Position numbers and translations under genes: made by a program. Shown piece after piece: positions 15,075-22,255 of a DNA stretch of 26,988 nucleotides (positions are counted from its first letter, which is position 1; the number at the start of each line of letters is the position of its first letter). The stretch lies in NCBI GenBank assembly GCA_963968595.1, contig CAXAHJ010000057.1, positions 1 to 26,988 on the forward strand, read 5' to 3'. The stretch comes from GCA-2730975 sp937893275. Lineage in GTDB: Bacteria > Verrucomicrobiota > Verrucomicrobiia > Opitutales > Seribacteraceae. The notes beneath the pieces are model-generated. The model saw only the letters and a list, made by a program, of their open reading frames with translations, did not search any database and was not told the origin of the DNA.

Positions 15075-16349
15075 ATGACCACAATCGTAGACGTTCACGG
15101 AAGACAAATCATCGATTCGCGAGGCAACCCCACCGTAGAGGTGGAGGTTGAACTGAGCGGAGGCGGCTACGGGCGAGCCGCCGTACCATCGGGCGCCAGC
15201 ACAGGCGAACACGAAGCCATCGAGTTGAGGGATGGAGACGATTCTCGCTATCTAGGCAAAGGAGTCACCAAGGCCATTGAAAACGTAAACGGAAAGATCG
15301 CCGAGACTCTCGTAGGCATGGATGCGTTGGATCAGACTAGTGTAGACAAGGCTATGCTTGCCGTTGACGGCACCTCGAACAAAGCGGAACTGGGCGCCAA
15401 TGCGATTCTCGGGGCTTCCCTCGCCACTGCCCATGCAGCGGCCGCAGCCTGCGGATTGCCTCTCTACAAATACATCGGCGGACCAAACGCGAAAGTATTG
15501 CCTGTGCCCATGATGAACGTACTCAACGGGGGATCCCACTCTGATGCACCCATTGACGTGCAGGAGTTCATGGTAATGCCAGTCGGGGCATCCAGTTTCA
15601 GCGAGGCCCTCCGCATGGGTTGCGAAATCTTTCACGCCCTCAAGAAAGTACTAAAAGACCAAGGTCTCTCCACTGCAGTCGGAGATGAAGGAGGATTCGC
15701 CCCAAATCTCGCCAGTAACGAAGCAGCCTTGGAATCTTTGGTCGTAGCCGTAGAAAAAGCGGGTTACAAGCTTGGCGACGAAATCGAATTCGCCTTGGAC
15801 GTGGCATCCTCCGAATTCTTCGACGCAGAGAAAGGCAAATACGTCTTCTCCAAGAGCGACGGGTCGGAAAAAGATTCCGATGAAATGGTCGCCTATTATG
15901 AAGATTTGGTGGCCAAGTTTCCCATTCGCTCGATCGAGGATGGCTTCGACGAGAACGACTGGGATGGCTGGAAAAAGCTGACCGACTCGATCGGAGACAA
16001 GGTACAACTGGTCGGTGACGATCTCTTCGTGACCAACGTCGATTTTCTCAAAAAGGGAATAGACTTGGGCGTTGCCAACTCGATCCTCGTGAAGGTAAAC
16101 CAGATCGGCTCCCTAACTGAAACACTCGATGCCGTCGAGATGGCGAAGGAATCACAATACACCTCGGTCATCTCGCACCGCTCGGGTGAGACCGAAGACG
16201 TTACCATCGCCGACATCGCCGTGGCCACGAATGCGGGCCAAATCAAAACGGGCTCACTCTCGCGCACGGACCGGATCTGCAAGTACAACCAGCTTCTCCG
16301 AATTGAGGAACAATTGGGCGACAACGCCGTTTACGGCGGTAAGCTGTAA
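15075..16349 (+). CDS. eno: Enolase
   Basis: Enolase interconverts 2-phosphoglycerate and phosphoenolpyruvate in glycolysis and gluconeogenesis. The 424-residue protein has all hallmarks: GRQIIDSRGNPTVEVEVEL at the N-terminus, the flexible loop VPSGASTGEHEA, MNVLNGGSHSDAPIDVQEF, the catalytic Glu region GDEGGFAPN, and the metal ligands in FALDVASSEFF (Asp), IEDGFDENDW (Glu) and VGDDLFVTN (Asp). The catalytic Lys is in ILVKVNQIGSLTET, followed by SHRSGETEDVTIAD and KTGSLSRTDR. Length is normal. In the substrate-contact loop NGGSHSD replaces the common NGGAHAD, a mild change. There is no Shine-Dalgarno sequence before the ATG. Confidence 0.97.
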   Translation: MTTIVDVHGRQIIDSRGNPTVEVEVELSGGGYGRAAVPSGASTGEHEAIELRDGDDSRYLGKGVTKAIENVNGKIAETLVGMDALDQTSVDKAMLAVDGTSNKAELGANAILGASLATAHAAAAACGLPLYKYIGGPNAKVLPVPMMNVLNGGSHSDAPIDVQEFMVMPVGASSFSEALRMGCEIFHALKKVLKDQGLSTAVGDEGGFAPNLASNEAALESLVVAVEKAGYKLGDEIEFALDVASSEFFDAEKGKYVFSKSDGSEKDSDEMVAYYEDLVAKFPIRSIEDGFDENDWDGWKKLTDSIGDKVQLVGDDLFVTNVDFLKKGIDLGVANSILVKVNQIGSLTETLDAVEMAKESQYTSVISHRSGETEDVTIADIAVATNAGQIKTGSLSRTDRICKYNQLLRIEEQLGDNAVYGGKL

Positions 16350-16395
16350 TCGGAAATTGATTGCGAGTTCACGAGGTTCCAAGGCGAATGAAAGC

Positions 16396-16415
16396 CCACG
16401 CAAAAAATAGCGTGG
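16396..16415 (+). other. Hairpin downstream of eno
   Basis: CCACGC at 16396-16401 and GCGTGG at 16410-16415 form a six-pair stem with an A-rich 8-nt loop, 47 nt after the eno stop. No T-run follows, so it does not qualify as an ordinary intrinsic terminator. It may stabilise the eno mRNA end. Confidence 0.35.
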
Positions 16416-16484
16416 CAGAATAAGCAGCAATCCTTTGTTCCGGAGTAGCGAATCTTTCGTACCTGCCTCGAATTCGACCATCCA

Positions 16485-17684
16485 ATGAAATTCCCGACGG
16501 CCAACATTTCTCCCTACCCAGAGGAAATAGAGCAATGGTGGTGGAATCAGGCGAACGACCAATGGCCCGATGCGGAAGAATCTAAGATTGTTCGTATGCT
16601 GCAAGAGGAAATCGTTGTCCAAAGCGACCGTTTCAACAAGGAACGGCACTTCAGTCCCAAAAGTTATGGATCACGCGACCTGTCCCTGCTCGCCTACGGA
16701 AACTTTTACTTTCCTCGTACCTGGAATCACCTGAGTTACGTTCTTGCAGAAGCTCTCGAACTTCGCGAATGGGCTCCCCCACGCAAGGGACCGTTAAGCA
16801 TTCTGGATCTTGGATCCGGTTCCGGGGCTACCTGCCTTGCGGCGCTTCGGTCGTTTCGTGATCGTGGCGTTGAAAACCCAATCGAGCTCCGGGCCATCGA
16901 CTATTCGGGAAAAAGCCTCGACTACCTTCGAAACCTGCACAGTGGTCTTTACTCACTATGGCCGGGATCAAAGCTGGAAACCAAACGACTCGACCTATGC
17001 AGTAACCTTTCAAGAAGGCATGAAAAAAAATACGACCTGATCCTGCTCGGGTCGACGTTGAACGAAATCATTCCCGAGGTTGAACCCGAGATTTATGCAA
17101 ACAAGCTTGGAGAGATTGCATCCCTATTGAAACCGAGCGGAGTTCTAGTAGTCGTTGAACCAGCCCTCAAGGAAAGTTGTCAACGCCTCCACAAAGCCGC
17201 GGCAATGACAACGGAAGCTGGGCAGGTACATCTGCAAGGTCCCTACTTCAACGGAAAGGCTTGCCCCTTGGTCAATGCGAATTCGCCATTCCACAGTCAC
17301 GAAGTACGCTCATGGAAAGTTCCTGAAGTCGCGAAAAAAATCAACGGGCCACTGGGGCTAAACCTGACCGACCTCAAGTTTGGCTTCGTTCTTCTGTCTA
17401 AAAAACCTCCCAGGCGATTTGAAGAGACATGCACCGTTTTTCGCTTGGTCTCACCTGTCAACAAGAGAAGAGGACTATACTTTTTCGTGGGAATAGCAGC
17501 CGACGGCTTGGAATATGCCTATGAAATTCAGACTCGTGACTTGGAATCCGGAGATCGGCAAATCGTGGAACGCATAGAAAGAGGCGATATCCTTGAAATT
17601 AAGAAACACCTGCCACTAGGTGATGGAAAACGAATCAGGATTCCGAACGTACGTGCGATCGAAACACTGTTTGCTCCACGTTAG
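16485..17684 (+). CDS. Rsm22-like small-subunit ribosomal methyltransferase family protein
   Basis: The 399-residue protein has a class I SAM-dependent methyltransferase core. Motif I is ILDLGSGSGATCLAAL at about 106-121, with an acidic motif II in LRAIDYSGKSL and later strands in YDLILLGSTLNEI and SGVLVVVEPALKES. The preceding YGNFYFPRTWNHLSYVLAEA resembles the conserved Tyr-rich segment of Rsm22. GKACPLVNANSPFHSHEVRSW sits where Rsm22 has its cysteine-containing CP..CHF region, and here only one Cys remains. Rsm22 proteins act on the small ribosomal subunit, but the bacterial members are little studied and the target is unknown. A C-terminal all-beta stretch (about 320-399) extends beyond the catalytic core. 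The gene converges on lpoB, and the two stop codons overlap by four bases. Confidence 0.6.
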   Translation: MKFPTANISPYPEEIEQWWWNQANDQWPDAEESKIVRMLQEEIVVQSDRFNKERHFSPKSYGSRDLSLLAYGNFYFPRTWNHLSYVLAEALELREWAPPRKGPLSILDLGSGSGATCLAALRSFRDRGVENPIELRAIDYSGKSLDYLRNLHSGLYSLWPGSKLETKRLDLCSNLSRRHEKKYDLILLGSTLNEIIPEVEPEIYANKLGEIASLLKPSGVLVVVEPALKESCQRLHKAAAMTTEAGQVHLQGPYFNGKACPLVNANSPFHSHEVRSWKVPEVAKKINGPLGLNLTDLKFGFVLLSKKPPRRFEETCTVFRLVSPVNKRRGLYFFVGIAADGLEYAYEIQTRDLESGDRQIVERIERGDILEIKKHLPLGDGKRIRIPNVRAIETLFAPR

Positions 17685-18304
17685 AAGCCGATGGCGTCTC
17701 GGCGTCCCTGCTTGGTAATGAGTTCGCGCCCGAACCAAACCCCGGTTCCGGTATCCAGTTCGGTGAGGGTGAGCAAAAAGTAGAAATCCTTTTGGGTCAC
17801 CTTTTCCACGCGTGACGTTTCCTCTATGATTTTTCCGGAAAGAGAATAGTAAGGTCGAGGCCGGTTCACTTTGGGATCTCCTGTGAGCTCGAGTTTCTTC
17901 CTCACGTCTTGGGCATACTCGTCGGCACCGATGCCTCCCGGCCCCTCAGTGGTCGAGATCTTCACTCGGTTACTGGCAAGCAGGTCACGTTTCATACCCT
18001 GAAGCAACAAATCCGTATCGAAATAGGTCTGGGTATCGTTACGGACTTTGCCCATATGCAAGACCGCAGGTTGCACGGGAGCCTTCGCTAATGCGCCGCT
18101 CGTGAACAAGTCCTGAAGCAGTTTGTTCGCCGCGCGGGTAAAGTCCTGGGCATTGATCTTACCCAGATTCACGAGACCTTTTTCGCTACCGTCGTCAATG
18201 TAGCGGGTATCGGCATTGCGCCCAACCGGACTACGGGGACCACAGGATGTAACAGATATTGCCGTGAACAGAGCGAGGAGAGTGGTAATTGCTGTAGCTT
18301 TCAT
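17681..18304 (-). CDS. LpoB-like outer-membrane lipoprotein
   Basis: The 207-residue lipoprotein has a signal ending SVTSC, with the lipid-carrying Cys at residue 21. The mature region begins with a disordered stretch. It continues into an LpoB/YcfM-type alpha-beta domain from about 55: AQDFTRAANKLLQDLFTSGA, PAVLHMGKVRNDTQTYFDTD, GMKRDLLASNRVKIS, RPYYSLSGKIIEETSRVEK and LTLTELDTGTGVWFGRELI. E. coli LpoB activates the peptidoglycan synthase PBP1b. Its fold is related to the periplasmic domains of CsgG and TolB. It is the last gene of the seven-gene envelope operon and follows the ycfL-like gene by 23 nt, the same partnership seen in enterobacteria. No PBP gene is present here, so activation of a PBP is only one possibility. 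Confidence 0.82.
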   Translation of the reverse strand: MKATAITTLLALFTAISVTSCGPRSPVGRNADTRYIDDGSEKGLVNLGKINAQDFTRAANKLLQDLFTSGALAKAPVQPAVLHMGKVRNDTQTYFDTDLLLQGMKRDLLASNRVKISTTEGPGGIGADEYAQDVRKKLELTGDPKVNRPRPYYSLSGKIIEETSRVEKVTQKDFYFLLTLTELDTGTGVWFGRELITKQGRRDAIGF

Positions 18305-18327
18305 TTGGAGGTCTGATTACATTCGTG

Positions 18328-18762
18328 TTATTTGTATTTTGCCTTCTGTATCTTGATCCGAAAGTTGGTCGCGTTGGGAGTCGTGGCTACCGACTGGATA
18401 GCAGCGGTTTCACCTCCCCGAATGCGAAGTGGCAACCAGACGGCGGAAGAATCGTTGATGACTATGCCGTCGGCGTTCATCCACTCGATCTTGTAATTAA
18501 TGCGACAGTCGCCACCTTTCACATTACGAACATTGGCCTGAATCTTCAGGAGATCCTCATTGACTAGCGTTTGGTTAATGCTGGCAATTTCGAGATCTCG
18601 CGCAAGCGAACCGCCCATCTCCACGCGCTTGAGACCAGGTTGAGTGCTTTGGTCGTTGGGGTCGCTCTTGCCAGCACTAATGATTGGGTTGTTGCAACCC
18701 GATGAAAAGACGGCGAGCGCAAGCACACACGATAATGATAATACAGCATGGATTTTTTTCAT
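18328..18762 (-). CDS. YcfL-like lipoprotein (DUF1425 family)
   Basis: The 144-residue protein has a lipoprotein signal, MKKIHAVLSLSCVLALAVFSSGC, with lipidated Cys23. After a short linker comes a small immunoglobulin-like beta domain: GGSLARDLEIASINQTLVNE, LLKIQANVRNVKGGDCRINY, KIEWMNADGIVIN and WLPLRIRGGETAAIQSVATT, ending NFRIKIQKAKYK. This is the YcfL/DUF1425 pattern, whose E. coli gene is next to lpoB; its function is unknown. The ATG overlaps the stop of the COG3014-like gene (ATGA), and a GGAG inside that gene's end gives a possible ribosome site. The gap to lpoB is 23 nt. All three neighbours are lipoproteins, suggesting one complex at the outer membrane. Confidence 0.8.
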   Translation of the reverse strand: MKKIHAVLSLSCVLALAVFSSGCNNPIISAGKSDPNDQSTQPGLKRVEMGGSLARDLEIASINQTLVNEDLLKIQANVRNVKGGDCRINYKIEWMNADGIVINDSSAVWLPLRIRGGETAAIQSVATTPNATNFRIKIQKAKYK

Positions 18763-20246
18763 AAATCTGGCTCCAAGGTAAAGTTAGCTACGATACGCAA
18801 GGGAGTGGCGGGCGTAACGCTCCTCACCCACACCACATTGGTTTGTCCCTCAGGTAATTCCACTTCAGCTATAAGATTCCTCCCCACACCCCTCAGGGTC
18901 AACCTTTTCTTGGCCGGAGTGGGAAACTTACAGAAGAGAACCTTTTTGGGCAAAGTGGACCATGCACGCAGATCCGCCTTGGTCGTAACATGGGCCAGCA
19001 TGCCTATTCCAATGCCGGTGGCGACACGCGTGGTCTCGTCCTTTTCGCGCACGGAATCCGTCACGGCATGCTGAATGCCCGCCTTGGTCAATGCGCCCGC
19101 AATAGCCTTGGCAAGTTCAACAGGATAGGTTTTGTCGAACTCCTTGGCAATGATGGCATCGAGGTCGGCCAGTGGTCGAGTGCGAACGTTCGCCATGCCA
19201 TCCGCCTCCACCTGCAATCCTTCCAAGTGGGACGGATTGGCTCGTAATCGCGGCAATGCCACGCCCAAGTAAGGGATACGCGATGTCGGATCCATCAATA
19301 GTAGAGCCACTTGCGGAGGTAAGACTTCCGTGACCGACAAAGGGTACTCCAGTCGAAACTCGGACCTACGGGCCGCTCTTCCCGTTTCTAAAAACAAGTA
19401 GGTTGCAGGTTCGGGATCCACCCGCTTGCGGGCTGCCTGCCGGTGATCCTCTTTTAGCCATTCGTTATCGGGATGGATGACAAGCAATTCACGAAGGGAA
19501 AACTCCGCCTTCTCAAAATCCGAGGCAGCGCTTCCCGTCCGAAGAAAGTAAAGAGCCTCGAGAAAAAGAGCGGCCGGGTTTACGTAATCGGGAAGATTGG
19601 CGGGAACCATGAATCGTACTTCCGACAGAATTTGATCTGATTTCGACTTTGCTCGGGGATCTCCCACTGTCTTGTCCAGATCGATCCCTTTTTTCTTCAT
19701 TTGCTCTCGAGCTTCTTCAAGCTCTTCCTTCCAGAGAAGCTTGGCATCTGAAATAGCTTGACGAGTCTTGAAGATTTCCGCCCTCGTACGACCTGCATCC
19801 CCTGTTTCCATATAGTTGAGGGCTTGGTAAAGCCACATCATGACTCGCTCGTAAATTCTAGTCTTGTAGGGTTTCCACTCGGCGGACCCCACGACCGAGG
19901 CAAACTGCTCGGATAGCTTAAATGGAGTCTTGTGATGAGCACCGAACCATCGTTTGTAATTCTCCTCGGCGGCCGAAAAAGCCAACCTGCTACCCGCTGC
20001 ATCCCCTGCCGCCCGACGAGCAGAACCTTCCTCCAACAGGTACAGAAGACGATCCCTCTTCGGACCCTTCTTCGCCAGCTCAGACGCGTGTTCGGCCGCT
20101 CCTTGAGCATCGCCCACCTTCCAGGAGAACCGAAACTCCTCGGTGCGATCGTAATGATTGGTGACGCATCCGGAAAGAACGGCTAAGCCCACTAGACCGG
20201 CATAGCCCAATCGACGGGCAATCCAATTACGGCCTAGGCAGCCCAC
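18759..20246 (-). CDS. COG3014-like TPR-type lipoprotein
   Basis: The 495-residue lipoprotein has a signal ending AVLSGC, with lipidated Cys27 after a basic n-region (RNWIARR). Residues about 35-290 are helical and TPR-like: GDAQGAAEHASELAKKGPKR, LLYLLEEGSARRAAGD, YERVMMWLYQALNYMETGDA, NPAALFLEALYFLRTG and FSLRELLVIHPDNEWLKED. The C-terminal part (about 300-495) is mostly beta, with PLADLDAIIAKEFDKTYP and an ending like an outer-membrane-side domain. The overall layout and its position next to ycfL and lpoB match the uncharacterised COG3014 family known from proteobacteria. A GTG start lies one base after the stop of the preceding CsgG/FlgT-like gene, and its own end overlaps ycfL by four bases, so these genes are tightly coupled. 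Function is unknown; a scaffold role is inference. Confidence 0.7.
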   Translation of the reverse strand: MGCLGRNWIARRLGYAGLVGLAVLSGCVTNHYDRTEEFRFSWKVGDAQGAAEHASELAKKGPKRDRLLYLLEEGSARRAAGDAAGSRLAFSAAEENYKRWFGAHHKTPFKLSEQFASVVGSAEWKPYKTRIYERVMMWLYQALNYMETGDAGRTRAEIFKTRQAISDAKLLWKEELEEAREQMKKKGIDLDKTVGDPRAKSKSDQILSEVRFMVPANLPDYVNPAALFLEALYFLRTGSAASDFEKAEFSLRELLVIHPDNEWLKEDHRQAARKRVDPEPATYLFLETGRAARRSEFRLEYPLSVTEVLPPQVALLLMDPTSRIPYLGVALPRLRANPSHLEGLQVEADGMANVRTRPLADLDAIIAKEFDKTYPVELAKAIAGALTKAGIQHAVTDSVREKDETTRVATGIGIGMLAHVTTKADLRAWSTLPKKVLFCKFPTPAKKRLTLRGVGRNLIAEVELPEGQTNVVWVRSVTPATPLRIVANFTLEPDL

Positions 20247-20247
20247 A

Positions 20248-21120
20248 CTAATCTATGAAATCGGAAAGCTTTACGTTCGTGGGTCGAATCACGCACATCT
20301 TTTCTATTCCGTGATCCTCCAAGACAAGGGCCGAACTCACTCGGTTGTTTACCCGACGAACTCGAGCTGTGCCCACAAGAACTTCCTCTCGGCCAAGAGA
20401 CGCTCCGGTTTCGGGATCCTTCAAATCCTCACCCAAAGCAAACACATCCACCAGTTCCCCGACGGGGTATCCGAAATCTTGTCCACGATTGAAGGTGATT
20501 TGTTTGCCTGTTATGGCAATTACACGAGGTGGAGACAAACAATCAAGTGTACGTGTAACAAGTTGGCGGGCTGCTTCATCCGATAATTTCGTGAGCAACT
20601 CACGGTTCTTTGGGCCCTTCACCGGGCGCACGACGTCCTCGACGGTGGTTTCCGTCTCGGCCAAACGTATGGCCGCGGAAGCGAGAAGTTCGCCCGTATG
20701 TAAATCGTAGAGACTGCCGATCAAGCCTATTCGCAAGGTGCGTTTTATGATAACCTCTCCCAATCCGGGAAGGTTTGCCCGTTGTTCTAGGTCTTGAAAA
20801 TCGTCAAGCCTTGTCTGAAGGCGGACTTGCTTGACGTTGGGAGGAGGACCACCCTCGGGGCGTTTGAGGATTACGCGAAACTTGTGAGAATCGTTCAACG
20901 AGGCAGTAATCCCGCCATCCAGCATTTCAGAAAGCAAGACATAGGTTTCGGGAGCGCCTTCCGCCAATACAGTCTGCATCAACGAAGCCGAGGCGACAAC
21001 TGGTTCGACCATCAACTCCGGAAGAACAAGCGGTTTTTCTTGAGCATAAACGAAGCCGGGTAAAAGCAAAGGCAGAAGACCAAATATCAGGCGAGGCAAA
21101 ACAGAAGAGAGTGATCTCAT
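20248..21120 (-). CDS. Periplasmic CsgG/FlgT-like protein
   Basis: The 290-residue protein has a cleavable signal, MRSLSSVLPRLIFGLLPLLL followed by PGFVYA. There is no Cys at the cut site, so unlike CsgG it is not an obvious lipoprotein. Residues about 30-190 show a CsgG/TolB-like alternation: VLLSEMLDGGITASLNDSHK then FRVIL, IIKRTLRIGLIGSLYDLHTG, ELLASAAIRLAETETTVEDV and LSDEAARQLVTRTLDCLSPP. The C-terminal 80 residues resemble the FlgT C-terminal beta domain (ITFNRGQDFGYPVGELVDVF, DPETGASLGREEVLVGTARV). FlgT stabilises a flagellar basal-body ring in Vibrio and CsgG is the curli export pore. The homology is remote and judged by eye. It sits between the FecR-domain gene (76 nt upstream) and the COG3014-like gene (1 nt downstream). 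Confidence 0.5.
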   Translation of the reverse strand: MRSLSSVLPRLIFGLLPLLLPGFVYAQEKPLVLPELMVEPVVASASLMQTVLAEGAPETYVLLSEMLDGGITASLNDSHKFRVILKRPEGGPPPNVKQVRLQTRLDDFQDLEQRANLPGLGEVIIKRTLRIGLIGSLYDLHTGELLASAAIRLAETETTVEDVVRPVKGPKNRELLTKLSDEAARQLVTRTLDCLSPPRVIAITGKQITFNRGQDFGYPVGELVDVFALGEDLKDPETGASLGREEVLVGTARVRRVNNRVSSALVLEDHGIEKMCVIRPTNVKLSDFID

Positions 21121-21196
21121 AAAAGAAAACTAGCGCTAATGAATGCCCCTTGCAATAGGCGAGACCAGAAATATGACAGGTTAAGAAAGAGCGGTA

Positions 21197-22225
21197 TTAC
21201 TTCTTTTCGTCTTCCCGGAGCACCTTCATTTCGAAACTATCCCTACCTTTGACGTCCCCCACCACGGTACGAAATCGACGCTTGGTGCGTAACGCTTGAA
21301 CGAGCGCCTCGGTCTTTAGGCGTTTATAGTAGGGAGGCGGTTCCTTGAAGGCGGTAAGTAAATCCGCAGTCGTTATGAGGGTGCTCAATTCGATGTACAT
21401 TTTGCGGCTGTACCCCTTCGGAAGAACGAAAACCAGTTGCCCGGGACGCAATTTTTGCAAATCCTGACCTTGACGACGCAATTCGACTTCTCCAAGAAGA
21501 CTGATCATCTTTAGCCCTCCATTTGTGGTTATGCCGATCATGACTGCGAAAGGATCGTCTGCCGATACATCCACCTCGGCAAAGGGGGCTTCTACACGCA
21601 TTTTTCCGTCATCTTCATTGGCTCGCAAGAGATAGGCGCCTGAATGGGCATCAAGAACGCCCGGTGTCGGCAAGGTAAAACTGCCAGCATCCACAGCCCG
21701 CAAGTTGAAATTTGCCTTTCCCGGCAAATCCAGATCAACTCCCGACTTAGAAGAAACCGTCACCCGTCTACCGAAACCGAAAGCTTCACCCGATTTGGAC
21801 AGACTTCGAGGCTCAAATTCACCTCGCAAAAGAACAGAACCAAAAACTTGCCTGACATTTATATCCTTTGGTTCGGACGGAATGGTCGCTTGAGCTTTAC
21901 CAACAGAAGAATCTGAGAGAGAACCCTTGTAACGAGCTACAATCGCCCGCCCTTTAGTAATGCGTAAAGCTTGTTCAATTCTTTCATGTAAAAGAGGATC
22001 CGGTTTTTGATCTTGTTCCAGCAATGCAATCGCTTTTTTGAAGGCAGAGACTGCAGGGACGAATTCCTCTTGGTCTGCTAAGGATTGTCCATTGCCTAGC
22101 AGAAGAAGGACTTCAGAGCGTATGTTCTCAACCGTAGGTTCCGCAAAAAGAAGAGTTGAGCCGAAACAAAAGAATACAAAACCTAGCTTGAAAGCTTTAT
22201 TCGAACAAAGCTTCAGGCAACTCAT
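21197..22225 (-). CDS. Secreted FecR-domain protein
   Basis: The 342-residue protein starts with a signal sequence (hydrophobic core GFVFFCFGSTLLFA). A short helical TPR-like region follows at about 31-95 (GQSLADQEEFVPAVSAFKKA). The FecR-type beta domain spans about 120-265: INVRQVFGSVLLRGEF, VTVSSKSGVDLDLPGKANFN, LRAVDAGSFTLPTPGVLDAH, VEAPFAEVDVSADDPFAVMI and MISLLGEVELRRQGQDLQKL then RPGQLVFVLP. The C-terminus is basic and charged. Classical FecR proteins are inner-membrane anti-sigma regulators; this one lacks the N-terminal cytoplasmic domain and no sigma factor is nearby. It more likely uses the domain as a structural or cell-wall-associated module, as in adhesin clusters. It begins 30 nt after the barrel gene, with AAGG just before its ATG. 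Confidence 0.7.
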   Translation of the reverse strand: MSCLKLCSNKAFKLGFVFFCFGSTLLFAEPTVENIRSEVLLLLGNGQSLADQEEFVPAVSAFKKAIALLEQDQKPDPLLHERIEQALRITKGRAIVARYKGSLSDSSVGKAQATIPSEPKDINVRQVFGSVLLRGEFEPRSLSKSGEAFGFGRRVTVSSKSGVDLDLPGKANFNLRAVDAGSFTLPTPGVLDAHSGAYLLRANEDDGKMRVEAPFAEVDVSADDPFAVMIGITTNGGLKMISLLGEVELRRQGQDLQKLRPGQLVFVLPKGYSRKMYIELSTLITTADLLTAFKEPPPYYKRLKTEALVQALRTKRRFRTVVGDVKGRDSFEMKVLREDEKK

Positions 22226-22255
22226 GGCCTTGTCAAAGCATCTAGCGAAATCCTG

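Noticed and set aside
16396..16415. eno downstream hairpin as an intrinsic terminator
   Set aside because: Stem of only six pairs and no T-run after it.
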